A stretch of DNA of 64,000 nt from Oricola cellulosilytica (GTDB lineage Bacteria > Pseudomonadota > Alphaproteobacteria > Rhizobiales > Rhizobiaceae). The stretch is taken from NCBI RefSeq assembly GCF_019966575.1, contig NZ_JAINFK010000001.1:434001-498000 (forward strand), read 5' to 3'. Position 1 is the stretch's first letter, and the number at the start of each line of letters is the position of its first letter. The notes under the pieces were generated by a model. That model was not told the origin of the DNA. It saw only the letters and a program-made list of their open reading frames with translations, and did no database searches. The translations under genes were made by a program, and so were the position numbers. Below are positions 50,544-59,335 of this stretch, piece after piece.

Positions 50544-50584
50544 ACGTGTGACATTTGAGTGAAGCTTCTGTAGTAGAGCCGCTG

Positions 50585-53422
50585 ATGTCAACCGCAGCGA
50601 AACCGCCCCTGCCGGGCGTCGATCACGAATCAATACGCACCGAACTCTCCGCCATCGCGGCGCGACACGGCGATGGGGGATCGCCGGCCGCGCGGACCGA
50701 TGTGCTGGCACATCTGAAATGGGTTCTGGCAACGGGACGGCAGGTGGCCGAAAGACGGTTATTCGAAAGTGGCAAAGGCACGGACTGCGCCAAGCAAATT
50801 TCCGACCTGCTCGACGCGATTGTCCGCGCAGTCTACGATTTCGCGCTGAACGACGTATTTCGCGTCAATAATCTGTCCAGTGGCGAGCGGCTCGCGCTGG
50901 TTGCCGTGGGCGGCTACGGGCGGGCGACGCTCGCGCCCGGCTCCGACATCGACCTGCTGTTCGTGCTGCCGTACAAGCAGACGCCGCTGGGCGAACAACT
51001 GGCCGAGTATATTCTCTACATGCTCTGGGACCTGAGCCTTAAGGTTGGGCACGCCACGCGCTCCGTCGACGAGTGTGTCCGCCTCTCAAAGACCGACGCG
51101 ACGATCTCCACCTCGATCCTGGACGCCCGCTACATCTACGGCGAGAAGTCCCTTTTCAAGGAATTGCAGGTGCGGTTCGACGAGGAAGTCGTCAGCGGCT
51201 CGGCATCATCCTTCATTCAGGCCAAGCTCGCCGAACGCGACGCGCGCCACAAGCGCATGGGCGAAACCCGCTACGTCGTGGAACCAAATATCAAGGACGG
51301 CAAGGGAGGATTGCGCGATCTGCAGACTCTCTTCTGGATCGCCAAATATTTCTACCGGGTTTCCAACCGTGCGGAACTGGTCAAGAAGGGGGTCTTCAGC
51401 CGCGCCGAGTACAATCTCTTCGTCAAATGCGAGGACTTTCTGTGGGCGGTACGCTGTCATCTCCATTTCCTGACCGGCAAGGCCGAGGAGCGAATCGGCT
51501 TCGAGGTGCAGCGGGATCTCGCCGACCGGCTCGACTACAAGGGCCATGCGGGCCTGAAGGGCGTCGAGCGCTTCATGAAGCATTACTTCCTCATTGCCAA
51601 GGATGTCGGCGATCTGACGCGCATATTTTGTGCCCAACTAGAGGAAGAGGATGTCAAGCAGGTCCCCTCCTTCAACAGGCTCTTGCAAACCCTGCCGTTC
51701 AATCGCCGGACCCAGAAGATCCGCGGCACTAGCGATTTCATCATCGACAACAAGCGGATCAATATCGCCGACAAGAAAACGTTCAGCCGCGACCCGGTCA
51801 ACATCATCCGCATGTTCTGGTTTGCAGACCGCGACGGCCTGGATTATCACCCGGATGCGTTGCAATTGGTCCGTCGGTCTCTCAAGCTCATCAAGAAATC
51901 GCTGCGCAACGATCCCGAAGCCAACCGGCTGTTTGTCGAGATTCTGACCTCGCACAAAAATCCTGGACTCAATCTCCGGCGCATGAACGAGGCCGGCGTG
52001 CTCGGGCGTTTCATTCCCGATTTCGGCAAGGTCGTCGCGATGATGCAGTTCAACATGTATCATCACTTTACGGTCGACGAGCACCTCATCCGCTCGGTCG
52101 ATGTGCTTTCAAGCATCGAGCAAGGCAACCTTGAAGAAGAACACCCTCTCGCTTCTGCGCTGCTGCCTGAACTCGAGGAGCACCGGCGGATTCTCTATGT
52201 CGCGCTCTTTCTCCACGACATCGCCAAGGGCCGGCCGGAAGATCACTCGATCGCCGGGGCCGCGGTTGCAGAGAAACTCTGCCCCCGGCTCGGATTGACG
52301 ACCGAGGAGACCGAGACCGTTGCCTGGCTTATACGCGAACATCTCAGCATGAGCACGGTCGCGCAATCACGCGATCTATCGGACCGCAAGACAATCGAGG
52401 ATTTTGCGTCGACCGTGCAAACGTTATTTCGGTTGAAGCTTCTCGTCATTCTTACGGTTTGCGACATCCGGGCCGTGGGTCCCGGCGTCTGGAATGGATG
52501 GAAAGGCCAATTGCTGCGGACCCTCTTTACCGAGGTGGAAATCGCACTGACGGGCGACTTCGCCGAAATCAATCGCAAGGACCGGGCTGCTCTCGCCCGC
52601 AAGGAGCTGGCGGAGCGGCTTTCCCACTGGCCGAGAGCGGCGCGGACGCGGCACGTCTCGCAGCACTATGACAACTACCTCCTGACAGTGGACATTGATG
52701 ACCAGGTTCGACACGCCGAGTTCATGCGGGAGGCACTTGCCGCCGACCAGAAACTTGCCACAGAAGTGCGAACCAGTTCGTTCCAGGCGATCACGGAAAT
52801 CACCGTGCTAGCCCCGGATCACCCGCGTCTGTTGTCAGTGATCGCTGCGGCGTGTTCCAGCGCAGGCGCGAAGATCGACGGCGCGCACATTTTCACGACA
52901 CGGGACGGGTGGGCCCTCGACACGATCTTCATCAATCGCGAATTCACCGACGATGGCGACGAACTGCGGCGCGCCAAGCGTATCGGGCGCGCGATCGAGG
53001 ATGTTCTCTCCGGCAAGACATACCTCCCGGACATCCTGGCGCACAAGATGAAGCCAAAGCGCACCCTGAAGGCATTTTCCATTCAACCGGCAGTGGCTAT
53101 CAAGAATACGCTCTCCAACCGATTCTCGGTGATCGAGATTGAGGGTCTCGACCGTCCCGGCATCCTGTCGGAGATCACCGGCGCGTTGTCGGATCTAACG
53201 CTCGATATTCGCTCAGCCCACATCACAACCTTTGGCGAAAAGGTGGTCGATACGTTCTATGTTACCGACCTGACCGGCCAGAAGATCACCGATCCCTCAC
53301 GCCAGAAGCGTATTCGGAAAGTCTTGGTCGACGTTCTCAAGGGACGCGCCGATGAGAACCCGGTCGTCCAAGTCAGTGCCGGCCTCGCCAAATCCACGCC
53401 CGGAGCCTCCGGAAGCGTATGA
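50585..53422 (+). CDS. glnD: bifunctional uridylyltransferase/uridylyl-removing enzyme GlnD
   Basis: The nitrogen sensor that uridylylates PII proteins. In order: nucleotidyltransferase (GGYGRATLAPGSDIDLLFV, about 110-130), GlnD linker, HD domain (LFLHDIAKGRPEDHS, about 540) and two C-terminal ACT domains (about 735-815 and 850-930; GLDRPGILSEITGALSDL). ATG 50585 is taken as start (945 residues). A TTG at 50555 would add ten residues, but neither has a strong ribosome-binding site. murJ follows with a four-base overlap. Confidence 0.96.
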   Translation: MSTAAKPPLPGVDHESIRTELSAIAARHGDGGSPAARTDVLAHLKWVLATGRQVAERRLFESGKGTDCAKQISDLLDAIVRAVYDFALNDVFRVNNLSSGERLALVAVGGYGRATLAPGSDIDLLFVLPYKQTPLGEQLAEYILYMLWDLSLKVGHATRSVDECVRLSKTDATISTSILDARYIYGEKSLFKELQVRFDEEVVSGSASSFIQAKLAERDARHKRMGETRYVVEPNIKDGKGGLRDLQTLFWIAKYFYRVSNRAELVKKGVFSRAEYNLFVKCEDFLWAVRCHLHFLTGKAEERIGFEVQRDLADRLDYKGHAGLKGVERFMKHYFLIAKDVGDLTRIFCAQLEEEDVKQVPSFNRLLQTLPFNRRTQKIRGTSDFIIDNKRINIADKKTFSRDPVNIIRMFWFADRDGLDYHPDALQLVRRSLKLIKKSLRNDPEANRLFVEILTSHKNPGLNLRRMNEAGVLGRFIPDFGKVVAMMQFNMYHHFTVDEHLIRSVDVLSSIEQGNLEEEHPLASALLPELEEHRRILYVALFLHDIAKGRPEDHSIAGAAVAEKLCPRLGLTTEETETVAWLIREHLSMSTVAQSRDLSDRKTIEDFASTVQTLFRLKLLVILTVCDIRAVGPGVWNGWKGQLLRTLFTEVEIALTGDFAEINRKDRAALARKELAERLSHWPRAARTRHVSQHYDNYLLTVDIDDQVRHAEFMREALAADQKLATEVRTSSFQAITEITVLAPDHPRLLSVIAAACSSAGAKIDGAHIFTTRDGWALDTIFINREFTDDGDELRRAKRIGRAIEDVLSGKTYLPDILAHKMKPKRTLKAFSIQPAVAIKNTLSNRFSVIEIEGLDRPGILSEITGALSDLTLDIRSAHITTFGEKVVDTFYVTDLTGQKITDPSRQKRIRKVLVDVLKGRADENPVVQVSAGLAKSTPGASGSV

Positions 53423-55002
53423 GCTTATTCGTAAAATTCATCGGCGTCGGAGGAGCCACCTCGGCTAGTCGCGTTCTCGGTTTTGTTCGCGAGGCAACGA
53501 TCGCAGCCGTGCTGGGCGCGGGACCGGTCGCAGATGCCTTCTATGCCGCACTGCGGTTTCCGAACCTTTTTCGCCGCCTGTTCGCGGAGGGCGCATTCAA
53601 TGCGGCCTTCGTTCCGATCTTCGCGAAGGAAGTCGAGATCAACGGCAACCAGAGCGCGGCAAAGTTTGCCGGCGAGGTGTTTTCGATCCTCGTCCTCGTT
53701 CTCGGCATTCTGTCTGTTTTCGCATTGATCTTTATGCCGTTTCTGGCCGGAACGGTGATCGCGCCCGCCTTTCAGGACACGCCGGAAAAGTTCGATCTGA
53801 CGGTGCTCCTCGCTCGCATCATGTTTCCGTATCTTGCTGCCATGTCGCTGGTGGCGATGCTGACCGGCGTGCTCAATTCGTTTCGGAAATATTTCCTGGC
53901 CGCGCTTGCACCCGTTCTCCTAAACATCGTTCTCATCAGCGTGCTGTTCGCGGCGATCCGTTTCGACCTGCCGGACAAGGATGTAGGGATCGCGCTCGCA
54001 GTCGGTGTCGTTTTCTCGGGACTGCTGCAACTGGGCCTTCTTGTTTTTGGTCTGGTGCGCGCCGGTTTCCGATTCGTGCCCCGCCCTCCCCGCCTGACAC
54101 CGCAAATCAGCCGCCTTCTGAAGCTGGCTGCACCAGCCGCACTGACAGGCGGCATCGTCCAGATCAACCTGGTCGTGGGACAGATAATCGCATCGCAGCA
54201 GGACGGTGCGATCGCGCTGCTGAACTATGCCGACCGCATCTATCAACTTCCACTCGGTGTCATCGGGATCGCAATCGGAGTGGTGTTGTTGCCGGAACTT
54301 GCGCGCGCGCTCGGCGCGAACGAGCAGAAGACCGCGCTTTCACTGCAAAACAGGAGCCTGGAATTCGGACTTGGGCTGACCCTTCCCGCCGCTGTCGCCC
54401 TTGCACTCGCGCCGGTCCCGTTCGTTGCCGTGATCTACGAACGCGGAGCGTTCAGCCATGAAACGACGCTGGCCACAGCACACGCGCTTGCAGCCTTTGC
54501 AATAGGCCTACCCTCCTTCGTGATGATAAAGGTGCTGCAACCGGGATTTTTCGCCCGCGAGGACATGCGTACTCCGATGTGGTTCTCGCTCGTCTCGCTC
54601 GTGGTCAATGCGGCGGGCAGCCTGCTGATGTTTCCAGTGATAGGTCATGTCGGCATCGCCGCGGCAACAAGCCTGGCGGGCTGGGCGAACGCCTTGCTGC
54701 TCGGCGTCACCCTATGGCACCGCGACCATTTCCGGCCTGCGCCCGAAACGTTACGCCGGGCCGGACTTACGGTTGTCTGCAGCATCGTGATGGGCGCATT
54801 CCTCTATGGAGCGTGGATTGCGATCGAAGACGCGTTCATCGCGTCAGGCATTTTGATGCGGGTGCTGTTCGCCGCTGGTCTCGTCGCAGCCTGCGTGGCG
54901 ATCTATTTCGGCCTGGCTATCGCCACCGGCGCGGTCGACCGATCAATGCTCATCCGGTCGCTGAAACGGGGAGGGAAGGCGAGCCCCGCCAAGGAAACCT
55001 GA
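53419..55002 (+). CDS. murJ: lipid II flippase MurJ
   Basis: A 527-residue inner-membrane MVF/MurJ protein with about fourteen helices. Typical stretches are SRVLGFVREATIAAVLGAGPVADAFYAALRFPNLFRRLFAEGAFNAAFVPIF at the N-terminus and VVGQIIASQQDGAIALLNYADRIYQLPLGVIGIAIGVVLLPEL near residue 260. It moves lipid II for peptidoglycan synthesis. The ATG overlaps the glnD stop (ATGA), the classic alphaproteobacterial glnD-murJ pair. Confidence 0.97.
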   Translation: MSLFVKFIGVGGATSASRVLGFVREATIAAVLGAGPVADAFYAALRFPNLFRRLFAEGAFNAAFVPIFAKEVEINGNQSAAKFAGEVFSILVLVLGILSVFALIFMPFLAGTVIAPAFQDTPEKFDLTVLLARIMFPYLAAMSLVAMLTGVLNSFRKYFLAALAPVLLNIVLISVLFAAIRFDLPDKDVGIALAVGVVFSGLLQLGLLVFGLVRAGFRFVPRPPRLTPQISRLLKLAAPAALTGGIVQINLVVGQIIASQQDGAIALLNYADRIYQLPLGVIGIAIGVVLLPELARALGANEQKTALSLQNRSLEFGLGLTLPAAVALALAPVPFVAVIYERGAFSHETTLATAHALAAFAIGLPSFVMIKVLQPGFFAREDMRTPMWFSLVSLVVNAAGSLLMFPVIGHVGIAAATSLAGWANALLLGVTLWHRDHFRPAPETLRRAGLTVVCSIVMGAFLYGAWIAIEDAFIASGILMRVLFAAGLVAACVAIYFGLAIATGAVDRSMLIRSLKRGGKASPAKET

Positions 55003-55110
55003 CTGGCCTTGAACCCGGCGCGCCCTGCTGTCATAAGCCGCGCGCAACCTATCCTCGCGTCGGGAGCCTCGCTCTGCGGCGGAGCCCTCCACCAGCTTCG
55101 GGAATGTCAG

Positions 55111-56175
55111 ATGAGCAGCTTCGAACCCCTTGTGTTCTCGGGAGTGCAGCCGAGCGGAAATCTAACGCTCGGAAACTACCTCGGCGCGATCCGCAATTTC
55201 GTCGCTCTGCAAGGCAGCTATAAGTGCATCTACTGCGTTGTCGATCTGCACGCGATTACGGTCTATCAGGAGCCAAAATCACTGATCGAGGCGACACGAT
55301 CGGTGGCGGCTGCCTACCTGGCGGCGGGCATCGACCCCTCTAAAAACATCGTGTTTAACCAAAGCCGGGTTCATCAACACTCTGAATTGGCATGGATCTT
55401 TAACTGTGTAGCTCGAATGGGGTGGCTCAGCCGCATGACGCAGTTCAAGGAAAAGGCCGGCAAGGACCGCGAGAACGCCTCCGCCGGTCTGTTCGCCTAT
55501 CCCGCCCTGATGGCGGCCGACATTCTGCTCTACCGCGCAACACACGTGCCGGTCGGCGATGACCAGAAGCAGCATCTGGAGTTCTCGCGGGACGTCGCCC
55601 AGAAGTTCAACAACGATTATTCGGAGCGTATCGGCGAACTCGGTCTCGGCGTGCCAATCGCCATGGGCAACGAAACCGTCAATGGCTATTTTCCATTGAC
55701 CGAGCCGTTGATCGAAGGACCGGCCACCCGCGTGATGAGCCTTCGCGACGGAACAAAGAAGATGTCCAAGTCGGACCCGTCGGATTTGTCGCGCATCAAT
55801 CTGACTGATACCTCCGACGATATCGCCAAGAAGATTCGCAAGGCGAAGACCGACCCCGAGGCATTGCCTTCGGAAGCCGAGGGTCTGGAAGACCGTCCGG
55901 AAGCGGCAAATCTCGTAGGGATCTATGCGGCGCTCGCGGGTCGAACGAGGGACGACGTTCTACGCGAGTTCGGCGGGCAGCAGTTTTCGACGTTCAAGCC
56001 GGCGCTCGCTGACCTGGCGATCGAGCAACTCGCACCGATTGCCGACGAAATGCGCCGGCTGATGGCCGACACAAGTCATATTGACAGCATTCTTGCTAAC
56101 GGCGCGGAACGGGCTTCGGTCATGGCAGAAAAGACGATGATCGACGTCAAGCGCATTATTGGCCTGTCGTTCTAG
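55111..56175 (+). CDS. trpS: tryptophanyl-tRNA synthetase
   Basis: A 354-residue class I synthetase with the HIGH-equivalent [18 protein letters not shown] at residues 8-25 and KMSKSD near 217. Start ATG 55111 places the protein at the usual N-terminus. An upstream extension from 55009 is unconserved. It follows murJ in the conserved order. Confidence 0.97.
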   Translation: MSSFEPLVFSGVQPSGNLTLGNYLGAIRNFVALQGSYKCIYCVVDLHAITVYQEPKSLIEATRSVAAAYLAAGIDPSKNIVFNQSRVHQHSELAWIFNCVARMGWLSRMTQFKEKAGKDRENASAGLFAYPALMAADILLYRATHVPVGDDQKQHLEFSRDVAQKFNNDYSERIGELGLGVPIAMGNETVNGYFPLTEPLIEGPATRVMSLRDGTKKMSKSDPSDLSRINLTDTSDDIAKKIRKAKTDPEALPSEAEGLEDRPEAANLVGIYAALAGRTRDDVLREFGGQQFSTFKPALADLAIEQLAPIADEMRRLMADTSHIDSILANGAERASVMAEKTMIDVKRIIGLSF

Positions 56176-56235
56176 CCGATGTCACCCTCCACCTGGCCGC
56201 TTGATGCGGCTTGAGCCGCGTGCCATTTAACGGCC

Positions 56236-56727
56236 ATGGTAACAAAACGTCTAATCAAGGAAGCCGGGCACCGGCGCAAATTCCTCGCGGTGATTGACGA
56301 CACGCCGGAATGCGAGCGCGCGGTGTTTTATGCCGCCCGGCGCGTTGTGGGCACACAGGGCAGCCTCGTCCTGCTCTATGTCATTGAACCCGGAGATTTC
56401 CAGCACTGGCTCGGTGTGGAGCAGATGATGCGCGCGGAGGCGATGGAGACAGCGGAAGCTGCCCTCGCCAGATATGCATCTCTTGCCCGTGACAAGGCAG
56501 GGGTCGAGGCTGAAGTCGTTATCCGGGAGGGAGTCCCGGTCGAGGAAATCCATTCGCTGATCGAGGAGGATCAGGATATCGCCATTCTGGTTCTGGCGGC
56601 GGGTGCAGCGAAAGAGGGACCGGGACCGCTTGTCTCGTCGATCGCTGGGGGCAACGCAGCCTTCCCAATTCCGGTCACCGTTGTCCCCTATAATCTCAGC
56701 GACGAGGACATCGAAAGCCTCTCGTGA
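56236..56727 (+). CDS. universal stress protein UspA family
   Basis: A 163-residue single Usp domain: RKFLAVIDDTPECERAVFYAARR at the start, LVLLYVIEPGDF, and VLAAGAAKEGPGPLVSSIAG near residue 125, which resembles the nucleotide-binding G-2x-G-9x-G loop. The function is stress-related and not specific. It lies between trpS and the NifU-like gene, as in other Hyphomicrobiales. Confidence 0.9.
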   Translation: MVTKRLIKEAGHRRKFLAVIDDTPECERAVFYAARRVVGTQGSLVLLYVIEPGDFQHWLGVEQMMRAEAMETAEAALARYASLARDKAGVEAEVVIREGVPVEEIHSLIEEDQDIAILVLAAGAAKEGPGPLVSSIAGGNAAFPIPVTVVPYNLSDEDIESLS

Positions 56728-56767
56728 TACGGTGACCGCGCTTGAAGTGGCGCATCAATCGGCTTAT

Positions 56768-56784
56768 TTTAGAATTATTCCAAT
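56768..56784 (+). promoter_or_regulatory. candidate Irr iron control element (ICE box) before the NifU-like gene
   Basis: TTTAGAATTATTCCAAT matches the rhizobial ICE consensus TTTAGAA-N3-TTCTAAA in all seven positions of the left half and five of seven in the right. It lies 20 bases before the NifU-like start codon, inside the probable promoter. Irr binding would repress iron-sulfur scaffold synthesis when iron is scarce. Confidence 0.6.
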
Positions 56785-56803
56785 TTGCGCGCGGAGTGAT
56801 TTC

Positions 56804-57373
56804 ATGTTCATCCAGACCGAAGCCACGCCAAATCCGGCGACACTGAAATTCCTCCCCGGAAAGGTCGTCATGGACGCGGGCACCGCCGATTTCCGCGATC
56901 CGGAAGCCGCGTCCGCGCAATCGCCGCTGGCGGCCCGTCTGTTCGCCGTTGACGGTGTTACAGGCGTTTTCTTCGGCTACGACTTCGTCACCATCACCAA
57001 GGACGACGAGACAGAGTGGCAGCATCTGAAGCCCGCAATCCTGGCGGGCATCATGGAGCACTTCATGTCTGACGCCCCGGTTATGGCATCACAGGGCGAA
57101 GAGGCGAGCGCCGCCGCCGGGGAAGAGTTCTTCGACGCCGAAGACGAGACCATCGTCGCCACGATCAAGGAACTGCTGGATACGCGCGTTCGCCCGGCCG
57201 TCGCGCAGGATGGGGGCGATATCACTTTCCGCGGTTACCGCGAGGGAACGGTGTTCTTGCACATGAAAGGCGCTTGCGCCGGGTGCCCGTCATCCACCGC
57301 CACCTTGAAGCATGGCATCCAGAATCTTCTGCGCCACTTCATTCCCGAGGTCGAGGGCGTAGAAGCCGTCTAA
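56804..57373 (+). CDS. NifU-family iron-sulfur scaffold/carrier (Nfu type)
   Basis: A 189-residue protein with an N-terminal Nfu_N domain (MFIQTEATPNPATLKFLPGKVV) and a C-terminal NifU domain (RPAVAQDGGDITFRGYREGTVFLHMKGACAGCPSSTATL) carrying the cluster-binding CxxC near residue 155. It hands Fe-S clusters to target proteins. Start ATG 56804 with GGAG upstream. The frame extends back through usp but that part is meaningless. A terminator follows directly. Confidence 0.94.
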   Translation: MFIQTEATPNPATLKFLPGKVVMDAGTADFRDPEAASAQSPLAARLFAVDGVTGVFFGYDFVTITKDDETEWQHLKPAILAGIMEHFMSDAPVMASQGEEASAAAGEEFFDAEDETIVATIKELLDTRVRPAVAQDGGDITFRGYREGTVFLHMKGACAGCPSSTATLKHGIQNLLRHFIPEVEGVEAV

Positions 57374-57392
57374 TTCTTTCCGGCCGGAACGA

Positions 57393-57423
57393 AAAAGCCG
57401 GACGCGATGTCCGGCTTTTCTGC
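57393..57423. terminator. bidirectional intrinsic terminator between nifU-like and L,D-transpeptidase genes
   Basis: A perfect 11-bp stem AAAAGCCGGAC / GTCCGGCTTTT with a GCGAT loop. A T-rich tract (TTTTCTGCTTT) follows on the plus strand, and TTTTTCGTT on the minus strand. It is placed between the two convergent stops at 57373 and 57442. Confidence 0.88.
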
Positions 57424-57441
57424 TTTAGGGTCTCTCAAAAG

Positions 57442-58056
57442 TCAGGAGACTATGACCTTCGCGCCGGGTTGAACCCGTTCGTACAGGTCTATGATGTCCT
57501 GATTCATCAGACGGATGCAGCCCGAGGAAACGGCTCCGCCGATCGACCACCACTCAGGCGTTCCATGCAGGCGGTAGCCGGTGTCGCGCCCATTGCGCAT
57601 CAGGTAGAGCGCGCGCGCGCCAAGAGGGTTTGTAAGACCGGGCTTCATGCCTCCCCGGTATTTCGCAAGTTCCGGCTGCCGCTTAATCATCGCTGCAGGC
57701 GGCGTCCATGTCGGCCATTCGCGCTTCCAGCCAACCTTGGCGACCCCGGACCACTCGAACCCCTCACGCCCGACGCCAATGCCGTACCGCATGGCCTTTC
57801 CGCCTTCGAGCACCAGATGAAGAAACTTGGCATCGGTATCGACGATAATCGTGCCCGGCTTTTCCTTGGTTGCGTAATCCACGATCTGGCGCCGATATTG
57901 GCGTTCGACCTTGGCGAGTGGAATTGAGGGCAAGGCATATCCGCCGTCCGAGCGGCCTTTGTATGCGCTGGCAAACTGAGTGGAGTTTGTCGTGCACCCT
58001 GACACGATTGCCATTGCTGCCACCGCCGCGGCGATAAAGAAAACTCTGCCTCGCAT
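57442..58056 (-). CDS. lipoprotein L,D-transpeptidase (YkuD domain)
   Basis: A 204-residue protein with a lipoprotein signal (hydrophobic stretch ending in the lipobox AIVSGC, Cys about residue 21) and a YkuD domain with HGTPEWWSIGGAVSSGCIRL (catalytic Cys about 176). It forms 3-3 peptidoglycan crosslinks or attaches outer-membrane proteins to the wall, as known for Hyphomicrobiales. The Cys is fixed by LspA and Lnt. Ends at the shared terminator. Confidence 0.92.
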   Translation of the reverse strand: MRGRVFFIAAAVAAMAIVSGCTTNSTQFASAYKGRSDGGYALPSIPLAKVERQYRRQIVDYATKEKPGTIIVDTDAKFLHLVLEGGKAMRYGIGVGREGFEWSGVAKVGWKREWPTWTPPAAMIKRQPELAKYRGGMKPGLTNPLGARALYLMRNGRDTGYRLHGTPEWWSIGGAVSSGCIRLMNQDIIDLYERVQPGAKVIVS

Positions 58057-58166
58057 AACTTGCTCCCCCGTTCAGTGGCTGGCAATTCGATGCGGAACTG
58101 CACCGGTCTCCCCGGCTCTAGGTCCGGCTCAGATCACCGGTTCTAGCTACCAATGATTGATTAACC

Positions 58167-58757
58167 ATGAACACGCTTCTGTGCCAAAGCGCACGTGGCA
58201 TGCAAGTGTCACGAGCCTTCCTGATGCATATGGACAGCGAATCGTGGCAAAGTAGCCACATGCCGTTGATCGATCTGCACGCACGAAATCCACTTGAGGA
58301 CCGCCGCCAGTCGGCGCGCGCGCTGCGTATCAGACGCGGGGTGCAACTTCTGCTAAGCGGCATGGGCGCTACGCACATCCCCGAACTGACTCTTGCCAGC
58401 GGCAGACGGGCAGACATCCTCGCACTGTTCAGGGACGGCTCGATCTGGATCGTCGAGATCAAGTCATCGATGGAGGATTTGCGCGCCGACACCAAATGGC
58501 CGGAATATCGGGATTACTGCGACCGCTTGTTCTTTGCTACACTCGGCGACGTGCCGGAAGAAATTTTCCCGCGGGATTGCGGTTTCATCTGCGCTGACGA
58601 GCACGGCGCGGAAACATTGAGGGGCGCGCCGGAGCACAGGCTGCCAGCCGCACGGCGCAAGGCCGTCACCCTGCGTCTGGCGCAGGCCGCTGCCCAACGT
58701 CTCTATCTGGCTGAGTTGGCGGGCGCCATCCCTCCACTTGCCCCTGATATCAGCTAG
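58167..58757 (+). CDS. mmcB: MmcB-family DNA repair protein (PD-(D/E)XK nuclease-like)
   Basis: A 196-residue protein with a restriction-endonuclease-like core: ELTLASGRRADILALFRDGSIWIVEIKSSMEDLRADTKW (about residues 72-110) gives the Asp and Glu-x-Lys of the active site. It matches MmcB, a DNA-damage-linked protein of alphaproteobacteria. I see no LexA box upstream. The start may be ATG 58167 or one of the Met codons 20-30 residues inside, since the first 30 residues look unstructured. Its stop overlaps that of actR. Confidence 0.85.
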   Translation: MNTLLCQSARGMQVSRAFLMHMDSESWQSSHMPLIDLHARNPLEDRRQSARALRIRRGVQLLLSGMGATHIPELTLASGRRADILALFRDGSIWIVEIKSSMEDLRADTKWPEYRDYCDRLFFATLGDVPEEIFPRDCGFICADEHGAETLRGAPEHRLPAARRKAVTLRLAQAAAQRLYLAELAGAIPPLAPDIS

Positions 58758-59317
58758 CGGGGCGCGCGCTTGGCGAGGATGCGCTGCAATGTGCGACGAT
58801 GCATGTTGAGACGGCGAGCCGTCTCGGACACGTTGCGATCGCACATCTCGAAAACGCGTTGAATATGCTCCCACCGCACGCGATCCGCCGACATGGGGTT
58901 CTCCGGGGGAGCGACCCTCTCACCAGAGGGCGTTGTAAGCGCGGTGTAGATGTCGTCAGCGTCCGCCGGCTTTGCAAGATAGTCGACCGCACCCAGCTTC
59001 ACCGCGTTGACGGCTGTCGCGATGTTGCCGTAGCCGGTCAGGACTATAGCTCGTGAATCGGGACGCCGCGCACGTATCGCCGCGATCACGTCAAGCCCAT
59101 TGCCGTCGCCGAGCCGCATGTCGACAACTGCATAGGCTGGTGGGCTTGCCTGCACGCTGGTCAGGCCCTCGGCGACCGTTTCGGCCATGCTGACAACGAA
59201 GCCGCGGCTTTCCATGGCCCGGGCCAAGCGCTGCAGGAAAAGCCGATCGTCGTCGACGATCAAGAGGGTGCGTTCAGGTTCCAATTCCACTGGCTCATCC
59301 ATGGCGGCTGCGCTCAT
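58754..59317 (-). CDS. actR: redox response regulator ActR (RegA/PrrA type)
   Basis: A 187-residue two-domain regulator: receiver (TLLIVDDDRLFLQRLARAM, phospho-Asp in YAVVDMRLGDGNGL, Lys in DYLAKPAD) and a C-terminal Fis-type helix-turn-helix (NVSETARRLNMHRRTLQRILAKRAPR). This HTH is nearly invariant in the RegA/ActR/PrrA group, which controls microaerobic energy, nitrogen and acid-tolerance genes. It is encoded just downstream of its kinase. Its final codon overlaps mmcB in a shared CTAG. Confidence 0.95.
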   Translation of the reverse strand: MSAAAMDEPVELEPERTLLIVDDDRLFLQRLARAMESRGFVVSMAETVAEGLTSVQASPPAYAVVDMRLGDGNGLDVIAAIRARRPDSRAIVLTGYGNIATAVNAVKLGAVDYLAKPADADDIYTALTTPSGERVAPPENPMSADRVRWEHIQRVFEMCDRNVSETARRLNMHRRTLQRILAKRAPR

Positions 59318-59335
59318 CCTTATCTCCTTCGTCCA

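Noticed and set aside
56196-56222. GCCGC/GCGGC hairpin after trpS
   Set aside because: Short stem, no T-run, not distinguishable from chance in this GC-rich sequence.
58080-58166. LexA box in front of mmcB
   Set aside because: Single GTTC and GAAC words occur but no GTTC-N7-GTTC pair, so no SOS site is claimed.
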